Source of the DNA: JAVBMB01 sp031552995
GTDB lineage: Bacteria > Bacillota > Clostridia > Oscillospirales > Butyricicoccaceae
Direction: 5' to 3'
Length of the DNA: 22,026 bases
Assembly: GCA_031552995.1 (NCBI GenBank)
Contig: JAVBMB010000119.1
Location: 1 to 22,026 of the forward strand
Shown here: in pieces, positions 7,356-15,451 of the stretch
How positions within the stretch are numbered: the stretch's first letter is position 1
Layout: each line of letters starts with the position of its first letter
Translations under genes and position numbers: made by a program
Notes under the pieces: model-generated
Databases searched by the model: none
What the model saw: the letters and a program-made list of their open reading frames with translations, nothing else
Told to the model about the DNA's origin: nothing

Positions 7356-8674
7356 ATAAGCTCGTCAAACCCGCCGTTCGCTTTACCGGCGATATGGCTG
7401 CGGATTATACAATCCTGATTCCCGACATGAACACAATTCACTTCAAGATACTAAAGGAAGTATTTCGCCTCTACGGCTATAAAGCCGAAGTGCTTTACAA
7501 TCAAAGCCGAGCAGTAGTTGACGAGGGTTTGAAATATGTTCACAACGATACTTGCTATCCGGCACTGCTCGTTATAGGGCAAATGATAGACGCGCTGAAA
7601 AGCGGCAAATATGATATACATAAAACAGCCCTTCTCATAAGCCAAACGGGCGGCGGATGCCGCGCATCGAACTATATTCACTTGCTTCGCCGTGCGCTCG
7701 AACACGCGGGATACGGTCATGTTCCTGTGCTTTCGCTCAATATTTCAGGTCTGGAAAAAGACAGCGGATTCAAGCTGACTGTTCCGCTGCTTCGCCGAGC
7801 GATGGCGGCCGTTGCCTATGGCGACTTGCTTATGCTGCTTGGGAATCAAACCCGTCCATATGAGGTTGTGCCGGGCGAAAGCGATGAGCTAACAGAAAAA
7901 TGGATTGTTGACCTTGTCGACAGATTCGGGCGCGGCAAGGACTTTACCGGCAGAGACATGAAGAAGCTTTTCGGAGATATCGCGAGTGATTTTGCCGAGA
8001 TAAAGCGCAGCGGCGAGCAGAAAGTCAAGGTCGGTATCGTCGGGGAGATATATGTCAAATACGCCGCTCTCGGCAACAACAATCTCGAGAAGTTCCTGCA
8101 CGGGCAGGGATGCGAGGTTATGGTACCCGGGCTGCTCGACTTCTGCCTGTACTGTGTTTTCAACATCATACACGACCGCTCGCTTTATGGCGGAAGCTGG
8201 ATAAAGAACAGAATACTGCGCATCGCGTTTGATTACGTGAATGGCATTAAAATTGCAATGAATAAAGCCGTTGCAAAGCACTCCTGCTTTACAGCACCGT
8301 CGGACTTCAACCATATTATAAAGCTCAGCAACGGCGTTATTGGCCTAGGATGCAAAATGGGTGAAGGCTGGCTGCTCACGGCAGAAATGGTAGAGTTGAT
8401 TGAGCTCGGCTACAGCAACATCATATGTGTGCAGCCGTTCGGCTGCCTGCCGAATCATATCATCGGTAAGGGGATGAGCCGCAAAATTAAAAACATGCAG
8501 TCCGGCGCTAACATTGTACCTATTGACTATGACCCCGGCGCGACGCAGGTCAATCAGGAAAACCGTATAATGCTGATGCTCGAAGTCGCGCGCGACAATA
8601 TGTCGCGCGGAAAAGAGCCCGAGGCGCAAGCGGCTGAGGGGCGCCAAACCGCAGCAGCGGGTACAGGTGTATAA
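7352..8674 (+). CDS. Activase-associated HgdB-like protein (COG3581 type)
   Basis: A 440-residue cysteine-containing protein resembling the C-terminal part of large activase fusions and the B subunit fold of 2-hydroxyacyl-CoA dehydratases. Visible motifs include Cys68 (NDTCYPA), Cys103 in QTGGGCRASNY, the pair FCLYC, GLGCKMGEGW, and QPFGCLPNH near residue 375. Such cysteines probably bind an iron-sulfur cluster that receives electrons from the activase domains. The TTG start shares four bases with the previous stop (TTGA), with GAGGTG about 6 bases upstream, so the two products are probably made in step and form one complex. An in-frame ATG at 7394 lacks its own ribosome binding site. The last 20 or so residues are a low-complexity Ala/Glu/Gly tail. 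The catalytic substrate is unknown. Confidence 0.85.
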   Translation: MNKLVKPAVRFTGDMAADYTILIPDMNTIHFKILKEVFRLYGYKAEVLYNQSRAVVDEGLKYVHNDTCYPALLVIGQMIDALKSGKYDIHKTALLISQTGGGCRASNYIHLLRRALEHAGYGHVPVLSLNISGLEKDSGFKLTVPLLRRAMAAVAYGDLLMLLGNQTRPYEVVPGESDELTEKWIVDLVDRFGRGKDFTGRDMKKLFGDIASDFAEIKRSGEQKVKVGIVGEIYVKYAALGNNNLEKFLHGQGCEVMVPGLLDFCLYCVFNIIHDRSLYGGSWIKNRILRIAFDYVNGIKIAMNKAVAKHSCFTAPSDFNHIIKLSNGVIGLGCKMGEGWLLTAEMVELIELGYSNIICVQPFGCLPNHIIGKGMSRKIKNMQSGANIVPIDYDPGATQVNQENRIMLMLEVARDNMSRGKEPEAQAAEGRQTAAAGTGV

Positions 8675-8696
8675 GCAGAATATTGACTGTACAAAT

Positions 8697-8734
8697 AAAA
8701 AACACACTGCGCCGCCTTGGCGCAGTGTGTTTTT
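8697..8734. terminator. Bidirectional intrinsic terminator
   Basis: A perfect 13-bp stem AACACACTGCGCC (8701-8713) with its complement (8719-8731), a 5-base loop, and A and T runs on the two sides. It sits between the convergent HgdB-like gene and the SLH protein gene and should serve both. Confidence 0.92.
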
Positions 8735-8750
8735 ATACTCTAAAGAATCC

Positions 8751-10616
8751 TTATTTTTCGTCCGCTACTATTATCCGCACATATCCGCCGGCTGCGCTGC
8801 CGGAATCGTAGTAGCCGTAAAGCGTGTAATCATCAAGGTTTTGCACGCTGCTAAGCGATGTTAAAGCATACTCCGCCCCGGCTCGGATATACACCTGAAC
8901 CTGCGAAGCCAGTTTATAGCTTGATGTGTCTGACAAGACATAGTCGCTGCCGACAAATGTAATTTTCATCTGCTTAAGCGGCGTCGCGCCGTCAAGCGTT
9001 GTCCCGAGCATCTCTATCACAGACGGCCCTGTGCTTATCCTGAGAAATGTCGTATTCGACGTGTAGATGCCGGGCGTTCCGTTTATAACGTATCGGTAAG
9101 CGGCGGACATCTGTGTGCCGCCTCCGGCCACAGGAATCTCGGTTTCACTCACAGATGTAATTATTCCGTACACATTAAAATCGCCTGTCGCGTTGCTTAG
9201 CACCATATGAGTTATTTCGCCGTCGACATTCTGTATAAGGCAGGCAATATCGCCGGTATTAAATATCGCGCCGGCAAGCCTGGACGGGAAAACCTTACTG
9301 AACTGGCCGGACTCCGAGACATCAATTATTTCAACATCCTTCGCAAAGCGCCTGTCGCCCAAATACTGTCCTGCGGCATCGACCTTGCCGGAGACGCGGC
9401 TTGGCATCAAAGCCTTCACTGTCGGCACGCCGCCGCTGACGGCGACTGAAACCACCTCGCCTTTTGCCGCGCCCCCGCTGTATATAAATTGCCGCTCCAT
9501 GCCGTCTGTGCAGGCCACTGACACTGTCTTGCGTGTTTCGTTTACGCCTGCCGCCGTCGTATATGACGCGGTGTTAAGCGCCGTTATAACGCCATAGTAA
9601 ACACCGTTGCCGACGCTGCCGTCAAGCACATCAACGGCTTCGCCGGATTTTCCAAGCAGCAGTGTCACGGTATCACCCGGGGAATAACTGCCCAGTGAGG
9701 ACAGCTTGTACGCGGCCTGCGTACCAAGCGCATATGTGTTGCCGCCGACTATAGCGGAGCTTGGCGCCGCGGCGCCGGGAAGCGCCGCAGTATACAGTCC
9801 CACAACCTTTGCTGAAAATGCCCATACTGTGTTAAGATTCGCGTGATAGTATATGACATCATGCGTCTCAACAGAAGCCAGCGAAGAGAGATTACCGTCG
9901 CGATACACTTCGGCGCGCACCGAGGGGAAGGGGAGAATCGTCGAAATATCGCTGCTCTGTGCTATATACGGCCCTTTCTGTCCGGAAGATACAAGCGCCG
10001 GGTAGTCAATCTCGCCGCTCATAGTAACGGCATAGCCGAGAGTCGCGGCATAATACTGCCCGGTTTTTGTCTTCGCGGTCATCAGATTATAAAACAACTG
10101 CACACAGTCATCCCGCATCAGCGTATCGCCTTTAACGCGGCTTACTCCCTGACCAAGCCCAAGAGATTGATATTTGGCCAACTGTGCCGCAGGATACGCG
10201 CCGACAAGGTCGCTTGATGTGTAGCCCAGCATGCGAAGCATCACTGTCGCCGCCTCTTCAAGCGTTATCGTGCCATTCGGATGAAATGTACCGTCTACAT
10301 AGCCGATCATCCAGCCGCTTGACGCCATCGCGGCAATGTATTCCGCCGCCCAGTGATAGTATTTGACGTCTTTAAACGGAGAAAAGCCCGAGCTTTGTCC
10401 GATGCTGTTTTTGAGCGAAGACGCACAAATCGCCATCTTTGAGAACTCGCTGCGTGTAACGGGGCTGGTTAGATTCATCTCCCCGTTTTGGTCACCTGTC
10501 ATGATGCCTAAGGCGCGAACTGTCCTGAGTGCGGTATCATCCGCCGCGGCAGCCTGCGGGGCGCACATTGTAAAAATCAGGCAAAGGGACAGAATTGCGG
10601 CCGAAAATCTCTTCAT
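8751..10616 (-). CDS. Secreted S-layer homology (SLH) domain protein
   Basis: A 621-residue exported cell-wall protein. I start it at the ATG at 10616, where the product begins with Lys-Arg, a hydrophobic core and AAAAD, a clear signal peptide (about 1-25). The longer open frame to 10820 overlaps the permease gene and destroys this signal. Three SLH repeats follow: about 26-65 (ending in TRSEFSKM), 78-125 (FKDVKYYHWAAEYI, then GYVDGTFHPNGTITLEEAA) and 138-180 (MRDDCVQLFYNLM). SLH domains bind pyruvylated wall polysaccharide. The remaining 440 residues are Ser/Thr/Gly-rich beta-type sequence with no recognised enzyme motif. It lies 73 bases after the ABC permease on the same strand with no terminator between, so it is probably the last gene of the exporter operon. 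Confidence 0.88.
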   Translation of the reverse strand: MKRFSAAILSLCLIFTMCAPQAAAADDTALRTVRALGIMTGDQNGEMNLTSPVTRSEFSKMAICASSLKNSIGQSSGFSPFKDVKYYHWAAEYIAAMASSGWMIGYVDGTFHPNGTITLEEAATVMLRMLGYTSSDLVGAYPAAQLAKYQSLGLGQGVSRVKGDTLMRDDCVQLFYNLMTAKTKTGQYYAATLGYAVTMSGEIDYPALVSSGQKGPYIAQSSDISTILPFPSVRAEVYRDGNLSSLASVETHDVIYYHANLNTVWAFSAKVVGLYTAALPGAAAPSSAIVGGNTYALGTQAAYKLSSLGSYSPGDTVTLLLGKSGEAVDVLDGSVGNGVYYGVITALNTASYTTAAGVNETRKTVSVACTDGMERQFIYSGGAAKGEVVSVAVSGGVPTVKALMPSRVSGKVDAAGQYLGDRRFAKDVEIIDVSESGQFSKVFPSRLAGAIFNTGDIACLIQNVDGEITHMVLSNATGDFNVYGIITSVSETEIPVAGGGTQMSAAYRYVINGTPGIYTSNTTFLRISTGPSVIEMLGTTLDGATPLKQMKITFVGSDYVLSDTSSYKLASQVQVYIRAGAEYALTSLSSVQNLDDYTLYGYYDSGSAAGGYVRIIVADEK

Positions 10617-10689
10617 ATCAGTTTTCTTTCTCCGGCTCGGTGTATTCGTTCGCGCTCCATTTGCCGGCATGGCGCGCGCAGAAAAGCTG

Positions 10690-11880
10690 CTATTCATACC
10701 TGAGTGCGTCAATTGGGTTAAGTCTGGCCGCTTTTTTGGCCGGCAGATACCCGAAAACAATACCGATAAACGCAGATATCGCAAACGAGCCGAGAACGGC
10801 GGTTGTCGACGGAGAGACAACCATCTCTGTGCCGGATACCACTGTGATTATCTGCGTACCGATTGACGACAGAAGATATCCAAATCCAATCCCGATAGTC
10901 CCGCCTATGGCGCTTGTCGTCGCGGCCTCGATTACGAACTGCTGCATAATTGTCTTTTGCTTGGCGCCCAGCGCCTTGCGGATGCCTATTTCACGCGTCC
11001 GCTCAGACACCGACACAAGCATGATATTCATAATTCCGATTCCGCCGACTACGAGTGAAATAGCGGCAATAGCGGCAAGAACCGTGATGACCATGTTCAG
11101 CATCTGGCTCATGACGCCGAGTATCTCGGACATACTAAGAATGAAAAATGCGTCGGTGCTGCCGTAAATCTTTGCAAGTGAATCGCTGATTGCCTGTTTC
11201 GACTGGGCAACGGTATCCTCCGACACAACGGTAAAATAATAGCTCGATATCCTGCCGTTGCCCATCTTCGACGCCACGCTGTACGGGATATATACAGCGT
11301 CGTCGGCGTCTCCCTTCGCGCTCTCGGCCTGCTCGGCCATCACGCCGACGATAGTGAACGGAATCCCGTTAATTTTCAGCGTTTTGCCAAGCGAATCTTC
11401 AAGGAACCATTCCTTGTGAAGATAGCTGCCTATCACGCACACATTCAGCCGCCGCGATACATCAATGTACTGTAAAAACCTGCCGCTGTAGATGTCATAA
11501 GAGCGCATATGATTATACGTCTCGCTGACGCCGGTAACCGCTGTGTTGCTCGCCGTATCGTTGCCGATTTTAACCGTTCCGTTCACTGAGATATTCGGCG
11601 AAACACCTTCGAGCAGCTGCGGATTTGCGTCAAGGATTTCAAACATGTCATCAACGGTCGCCGTTCTCGTAGAGTTTCTTCCAAATAGCTGGACAGTCAG
11701 CAGGTTGGTGCCCATGCTCTTAAAGCTGTCGGTCATGAATATTTCCATACCGTTGCCGAGGCCGACTATAACTATAACGGCGCCGACGCCGATTATTATG
11801 CCCAGCATGGTCAGTATCGAGCGCATTTTTGAGGCGAGGATATTTTTTATCGCCATCTGAAACGACTGCATGAAGCCCAC
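10690..11880 (-). CDS. MacB-type ABC transporter permease
   Basis: A 396-residue permease of the MacB/FtsX type. It has one N-terminal membrane helix (about 20-42, TMLGIIIGVGAVIVIVGLG), a large extracytoplasmic MacB_PCD domain (about 45-260), and three C-terminal helices. The conserved cytoplasmic loop SERTREIGIRKALGAK lies after the second helix, and the end DALRYE is typical. These proteins work mechanically with an ATPase and adaptor to move substrates outward rather than across a classical channel. The GTG start at 11880 overlaps the ATPase stop (TAGTG) and has GGGTGGG upstream; an ATG three codons later is also possible. Type VII ABC exporters of this kind in Gram-positives handle peptides, antibiotics or surface molecules; the substrate is unknown. 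Confidence 0.92.
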   Translation of the reverse strand: MGFMQSFQMAIKNILASKMRSILTMLGIIIGVGAVIVIVGLGNGMEIFMTDSFKSMGTNLLTVQLFGRNSTRTATVDDMFEILDANPQLLEGVSPNISVNGTVKIGNDTASNTAVTGVSETYNHMRSYDIYSGRFLQYIDVSRRLNVCVIGSYLHKEWFLEDSLGKTLKINGIPFTIVGVMAEQAESAKGDADDAVYIPYSVASKMGNGRISSYYFTVVSEDTVAQSKQAISDSLAKIYGSTDAFFILSMSEILGVMSQMLNMVITVLAAIAAISLVVGGIGIMNIMLVSVSERTREIGIRKALGAKQKTIMQQFVIEAATTSAIGGTIGIGFGYLLSSIGTQIITVVSGTEMVVSPSTTAVLGSFAISAFIGIVFGYLPAKKAARLNPIDALRYE

Positions 11881-12599
11881 TATCTGCCCACCCCCAGCCT
11901 AATCTGCTCATCCTCGGCCGAGGGGCCATCATAGACAATTTTGCCGTCCTCAAGGCGTATAATCCTGTCGGCGAGCGCTGCATTGGCATTGTCATGCGTT
12001 ATCAGCACAACCGTATTACCCTCGCGATGCAGCTCCTGCAAAAGAGCCAGTACCTCGCGCCCCGTTTTTGAATCAAGCGCACCTGTCGGCTCGTCAGCCA
12101 AAATCACCGACGGCGCGCCCGCCAGCGCCCTTGCAATCGACACTCTCTGCTGCTGCCCGCCGGAAAGCTGATTCGGCCTGTTCCTAAGCTTATCAGTAAG
12201 ACCGACACGCTCGAGAACCTGCTTGGCGCGCTCTTGGCGATACTTCTTCGGCACCCCGGCGTACAACATAGATATTTCAACATTTTCCTGCACATTCAGC
12301 TTCGGCAACAAGTTATACTGCTGAAAAATAAAGCCTATCATCTTGTTGCGCACTTCGGCCAGGGCATCGTCTTGAAGCGTGCTGACATCCTGCCCGCCCA
12401 AAAAATATTGCCCGGCCGTCGGCACATCAAGGCAGCCGATAATATTCATGCATGTCGATTTGCCGGAGCCCGATTGCCCGACGATTGCGACAAACTCGCC
12501 TTTATTTATCTTCATAGATATGTTATCGGCGGCAAAAATCTGTGTATCGCCCACGATATATACCTTGTACAGATTGCGGAACTCAATGAGCGCACCCAT
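11880..12599 (-). CDS. ABC transporter ATP-binding protein, MacB/LolD type
   Basis: A 239-residue cytoplasmic ATPase that powers the permease encoded next. Motifs in order: Walker A GQSGSGKST (41-49), Q-loop FQQYNLLP (92-99), signature LSGGQQQR (145-152), Walker B VILADEPTGALDS (165-177) with catalytic Glu170, and the H-loop LITHD near 200. LADEPTGALD and the Q-loop context place it in the LolD/MacB/YknY group. It overlaps the permease start by one base and begins 35 bases after the adaptor stop, so the three genes form one transcription unit. An AGAAAGG stretch 14-20 bases upstream is only a moderate ribosome binding site, which suggests coupling to the adaptor. Confidence 0.95.
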   Translation of the reverse strand: MGALIEFRNLYKVYIVGDTQIFAADNISMKINKGEFVAIVGQSGSGKSTCMNIIGCLDVPTAGQYFLGGQDVSTLQDDALAEVRNKMIGFIFQQYNLLPKLNVQENVEISMLYAGVPKKYRQERAKQVLERVGLTDKLRNRPNQLSGGQQQRVSIARALAGAPSVILADEPTGALDSKTGREVLALLQELHREGNTVVLITHDNANAALADRIIRLEDGKIVYDGPSAEDEQIRLGVGR

Positions 12600-12633
12600 A
12601 GCGTAAGCCCAGCCTTTCTGATGGTTTATCGGC

Positions 12634-14385
12634 TCAGTTGCCGGCGTTGCGTATCATCGCGCCACCGCCCTGCGGCATTTCCATCTGCCCGAACGGAGTC
12701 ATAATGAAGTTGCCGTTTTCCTTTTCGGCTTCGACAACAACGGTGGCACCTTCGGTAAGGCCGCTTAGTATCTCAACGTATTCATCATCGTTTACGCCCA
12801 GCTTGACAATAACATACTCAAATCCCGCCGGTATGCCGGTGCTCGGGTCAGTTGTGTTTTGCTGCGCGTTTGGGTCGGTCTGGACCAAAACCCTGTCTCC
12901 GCGCAGTACGGCGCCTGTCGGAATCGTCAGCGCGGCTTTTACTTCGGCAATGGTAATTGTGGCGTCAACGTTCATCCCCGGCAACAATCCGTCTGTCTTA
13001 TCGATGCGTATAGTAACGGGGTATGACGTAACGCCGCCGGCTGTAGAGCCGTTGATATTTACCTTTGTTACGACGCCGGTGTATCTGTTGCCAGGCACTG
13101 CGTCGGCCGTGATATTGACCTCCTGCCCGACCTCGACCTGCGAAATATCCAGTTCGTCTATATTTAGTGTCAGCGTCAGGTACGACAAGTCAAAAATCGT
13201 GCAAAGCGGCTTCCCGGCCTCCAACGTGTCGCCCAGTTTATAGTTTTTTTCAATTATTGTCCCCGCTATGGGCGAGTTAATCGTATATGCTTCCAGCTTG
13301 TCATATTGGTTGTCCAGATTCAGTTCGGCGTCTCTAAGCGAGTTCGCCGCGTTCTCAAGCTCCAGGTCAAGGTTTGTGCTCTCAATCATCAGCACAAGCC
13401 TGTCGGATGCTATCCAGTCGCCTTCCTTAACATAAAGCTGAGCCACGTCGCCCATCATCGAGGCTGTCAATGTATAGCTGCTCTTATAATCAAACGTGCC
13501 GTACGCGTTGCACGCAAACTCGCCGACGGTTGCCGTGGCCGTGTGGGTTGTCGAAATACCGCCCGGGTTTGGCACATCGATTGTAACCTGCCGCACAACC
13601 ATATTGCCGGGCAGAACCTGGTCGACACGGCTGATTTCGCTTACAGTGCCGCTAAGTGTCTCGTAAGTGCCGTCAAGCGTTACGCTTGCCGTCTGTCCGA
13701 CATACAACTGCTGCGCGTCGTCGCCGCCAAACGGCAGTGTAAGGCACATAACCGTGCTGTCGCGCACTGTTGCAATCGGCATTCCGTTTGTCACGGTATC
13801 ACCGACCTTGACATTGACCGACACAATTGTTCCTGCCTCCTTCGAGCGCACGGTCAAGTCGCCCTGGCTTTCAAGCTTTCGGTCATAAGCGTTTCTCGAC
13901 TGATTAAGCGTTATCTCAGCCCGCTCAATCGCGGTTGATATATCGGAACTGTCAACCTGATAAAGCAAGTCGTCTTTGCCGACAATATCGCCCTCATCAA
14001 AATCGGCCGAAAGAACTTCGCCCGATATAAGTGTCGTCAGTATATACGAGTTCGCCGCGCGCAGCGAACCGCTTCCGTTCAGCGTAACTGTGATGTCACG
14101 CTTTTCGGCGTTTACAAGGTCATATGTATTTGTGGCCGCCTGGTTTGCCCGCTGCGAAAATCTGTTAACCACAAAAACGGCAGCGGCAATAATAGCGATA
14201 ACAATAGCAGCCGTGATTAACTTTTTACGCCGACCCTTCTTTTTCATCACCGACAAATCCGGCATGACAAATATTGGGGAGAGGCCGCTTGGCATCTCCT
14301 CCTTTGCGGGTATGCTGTTAACCGGCGTCTCGGCTGACACTGCCGAGTCTGCCGCCGTTTCATCTTTGACATTATTGATAGTCAT
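12634..14385 (-). CDS. HlyD/RND-type membrane-fusion adaptor with two lipoyl-like hairpins
   Basis: A 583-residue adaptor of the MacA/YknX type, first in the exporter operon. It has a cytoplasmic Pro/Glu-rich N-terminus (1-50), a single membrane anchor (about 56-74), then two complete adaptor units. Unit 1: lipoyl half 113-147, short coiled coil 149-172, second half 178-210 (EAGTIVSVNVKVGDTV), beta-barrel 211-270. Unit 2: half 303-336, coiled coil 338-366, second half 367-400 (PIAGTIIEKNYKLGDTL), barrel 401-475. A membrane-proximal domain follows to the C-terminus. Without an outer membrane such adaptors sit on the cell surface and work with the MacB permease. The doubled hairpin makes it longer than the usual 350-420 residues. 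Confidence 0.88.
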   Translation of the reverse strand: MTINNVKDETAADSAVSAETPVNSIPAKEEMPSGLSPIFVMPDLSVMKKKGRRKKLITAAIVIAIIAAAVFVVNRFSQRANQAATNTYDLVNAEKRDITVTLNGSGSLRAANSYILTTLISGEVLSADFDEGDIVGKDDLLYQVDSSDISTAIERAEITLNQSRNAYDRKLESQGDLTVRSKEAGTIVSVNVKVGDTVTNGMPIATVRDSTVMCLTLPFGGDDAQQLYVGQTASVTLDGTYETLSGTVSEISRVDQVLPGNMVVRQVTIDVPNPGGISTTHTATATVGEFACNAYGTFDYKSSYTLTASMMGDVAQLYVKEGDWIASDRLVLMIESTNLDLELENAANSLRDAELNLDNQYDKLEAYTINSPIAGTIIEKNYKLGDTLEAGKPLCTIFDLSYLTLTLNIDELDISQVEVGQEVNITADAVPGNRYTGVVTKVNINGSTAGGVTSYPVTIRIDKTDGLLPGMNVDATITIAEVKAALTIPTGAVLRGDRVLVQTDPNAQQNTTDPSTGIPAGFEYVIVKLGVNDDEYVEILSGLTEGATVVVEAEKENGNFIMTPFGQMEMPQGGGAMIRNAGN

Positions 14386-14494
14386 CAGCGAAATCTACCT
14401 TTCGAATGAATTATCGTCTTTGGAAATGAATGGGAAACAAGTAAGCTTAATATAACACTTTGCGCGGGGGAGAATATGAATGCACTGTTAATTT

Positions 14495-14523
14495 ATTATA
14501 TACGTTCTGAAAAGGCAGCGCAA
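14495..14523 (-). promoter_or_regulatory. Probable promoter of the exporter operon
   Basis: On the minus strand TTGCGC (14523-14518), a 17-base spacer and a perfect TATAAT (14500-14495) give a leader of about 100 bases before the adaptor gene. No operator or riboswitch is recognised in that leader. Confidence 0.55.
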
Positions 14524-14577
14524 TACAAAGTATCAGACATGCATGTTTGAGTATATCTGTTATTTGCAGAGGATTTG

Positions 14578-14586
14578 TGATATACT
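14578..14586 (+). promoter_or_regulatory. Extended -10 promoter of the SDR gene
   Basis: TGATATACT (TGn followed by TATACT) lies about 50 bases before the SDR start. The -35 region is poor, as is usual for extended -10 promoters. It is divergent from the exporter promoter about 60-90 bases away. Confidence 0.5.
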
Positions 14587-14637
14587 TAGTGACGTGTTTT
14601 CCGCACACAGCATCGTTGCGGCTATCAAAGAGGTGAC

Positions 14638-15408
14638 ATGGTGAAAATTGCTGTAATAACGGGTGCTTCTTCAGGAATTGGCAAGGATTTTGCCCGTCAA
14701 GCTGAAAAGCTTTACACATTGGATGAATTGTGGATTATCGGCAGAAGCAGTGAAAAACTTTCCAAGCTTGTGACCGAGCTTTCAACACCGGCGCGTATAA
14801 TTGAGTGCGACCTGATGAGCGCCGCCGGCACGGAAAAGTATAAACAGCTTCTGGACGAGCATACACCGGAAGTCAAGCTTCTGGTAAACTCTGCCGGCTT
14901 TGGCAAGTTCGGCAGGTACGACGAAATACCGCTTGCCGACTCTCTGGGCATGATTGATCTGAACTGCCGCGCGCTGGCTGAAATGACACTTCTGACGCTG
15001 CCCTATATGGACAGGGGCTCCGATATTATTCAGATGGCGTCGTTGTCGTCGTATCAGCCCGTTCCGTATCTCAATATCTACGGTGCGACAAAAGCGTTTG
15101 TCCTAAGCTTTTCGCGCGCGCTGAATGTTGAGCTCAAGCCGCGCGGAATCAGGGTTCTAGCCGTCAGCCCGGGCTGGGTCAGGACGATGTTTTTCGACCG
15201 TGCCGAAACAACAAGCCGCACGGCTATAACATATTTTAACAAGTTCTACCTTCCGGCTGATGTCGCGAATAAAGCCTTCAGGGATTTACAGCGAGGCCGC
15301 GATGTGTCTATACTGGGTTTGCCGGTGCGTATGCAGATACGCGCCGTAAAACTGCTGCCGCACCGCCTTGTCATGGGCATCTGGATGAAGCAGCAAAAAC
15401 ACGGTTAA
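14638..15408 (+). CDS. Short-chain dehydrogenase/reductase (SDR)
   Basis: A 256-residue NAD(P)-dependent oxidoreductase of the classical SDR fold. The cofactor loop is TGASSGIG (8-15), the NNAG-like motif is NSAG (84-87), Asn109 fits the structural Asn, and the catalytic set is Ser near 136-139, Tyr148 and Lys152 (YGATK). The segment SPGWVRTMFF after strand 6 is typical of DltE-like SDRs. GAGGTG lies just before the ATG; the adjacent GTG at 14641 is an equally possible start with better spacing. The M20 amidohydrolase follows 43 bases later, so the two may be co-transcribed. The substrate is unknown; a hydroxyl/keto acyl or lipid substrate would suit the neighbourhood, but that is speculation. 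Confidence 0.9.
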   Translation: MVKIAVITGASSGIGKDFARQAEKLYTLDELWIIGRSSEKLSKLVTELSTPARIIECDLMSAAGTEKYKQLLDEHTPEVKLLVNSAGFGKFGRYDEIPLADSLGMIDLNCRALAEMTLLTLPYMDRGSDIIQMASLSSYQPVPYLNIYGATKAFVLSFSRALNVELKPRGIRVLAVSPGWVRTMFFDRAETTSRTAITYFNKFYLPADVANKAFRDLQRGRDVSILGLPVRMQIRAVKLLPHRLVMGIWMKQQKHG

Positions 15409-15451
15409 TAACAAAATGTTTGCTATAAATTAAAGATTTGGAGAGCTGATT

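Noticed and set aside
10617..10820. N-terminal extension of the SLH protein open frame
   Set aside because: It overlaps the end of the ABC permease gene, is Arg/Pro-rich, and would bury the clear signal peptide that starts at 10616.
12638..13243. Plus-strand open frame of 201 codons opposite the adaptor gene
   Set aside because: Low-complexity Ser/Thr/Pro/Val composition antisense to a well-supported gene; no ribosome binding site or motif.
13306..13938. Plus-strand open frame of 210 codons opposite the adaptor gene
   Set aside because: Cys/His/Arg-rich composition typical of an antisense shadow; the opposite strand has a continuous domain structure.
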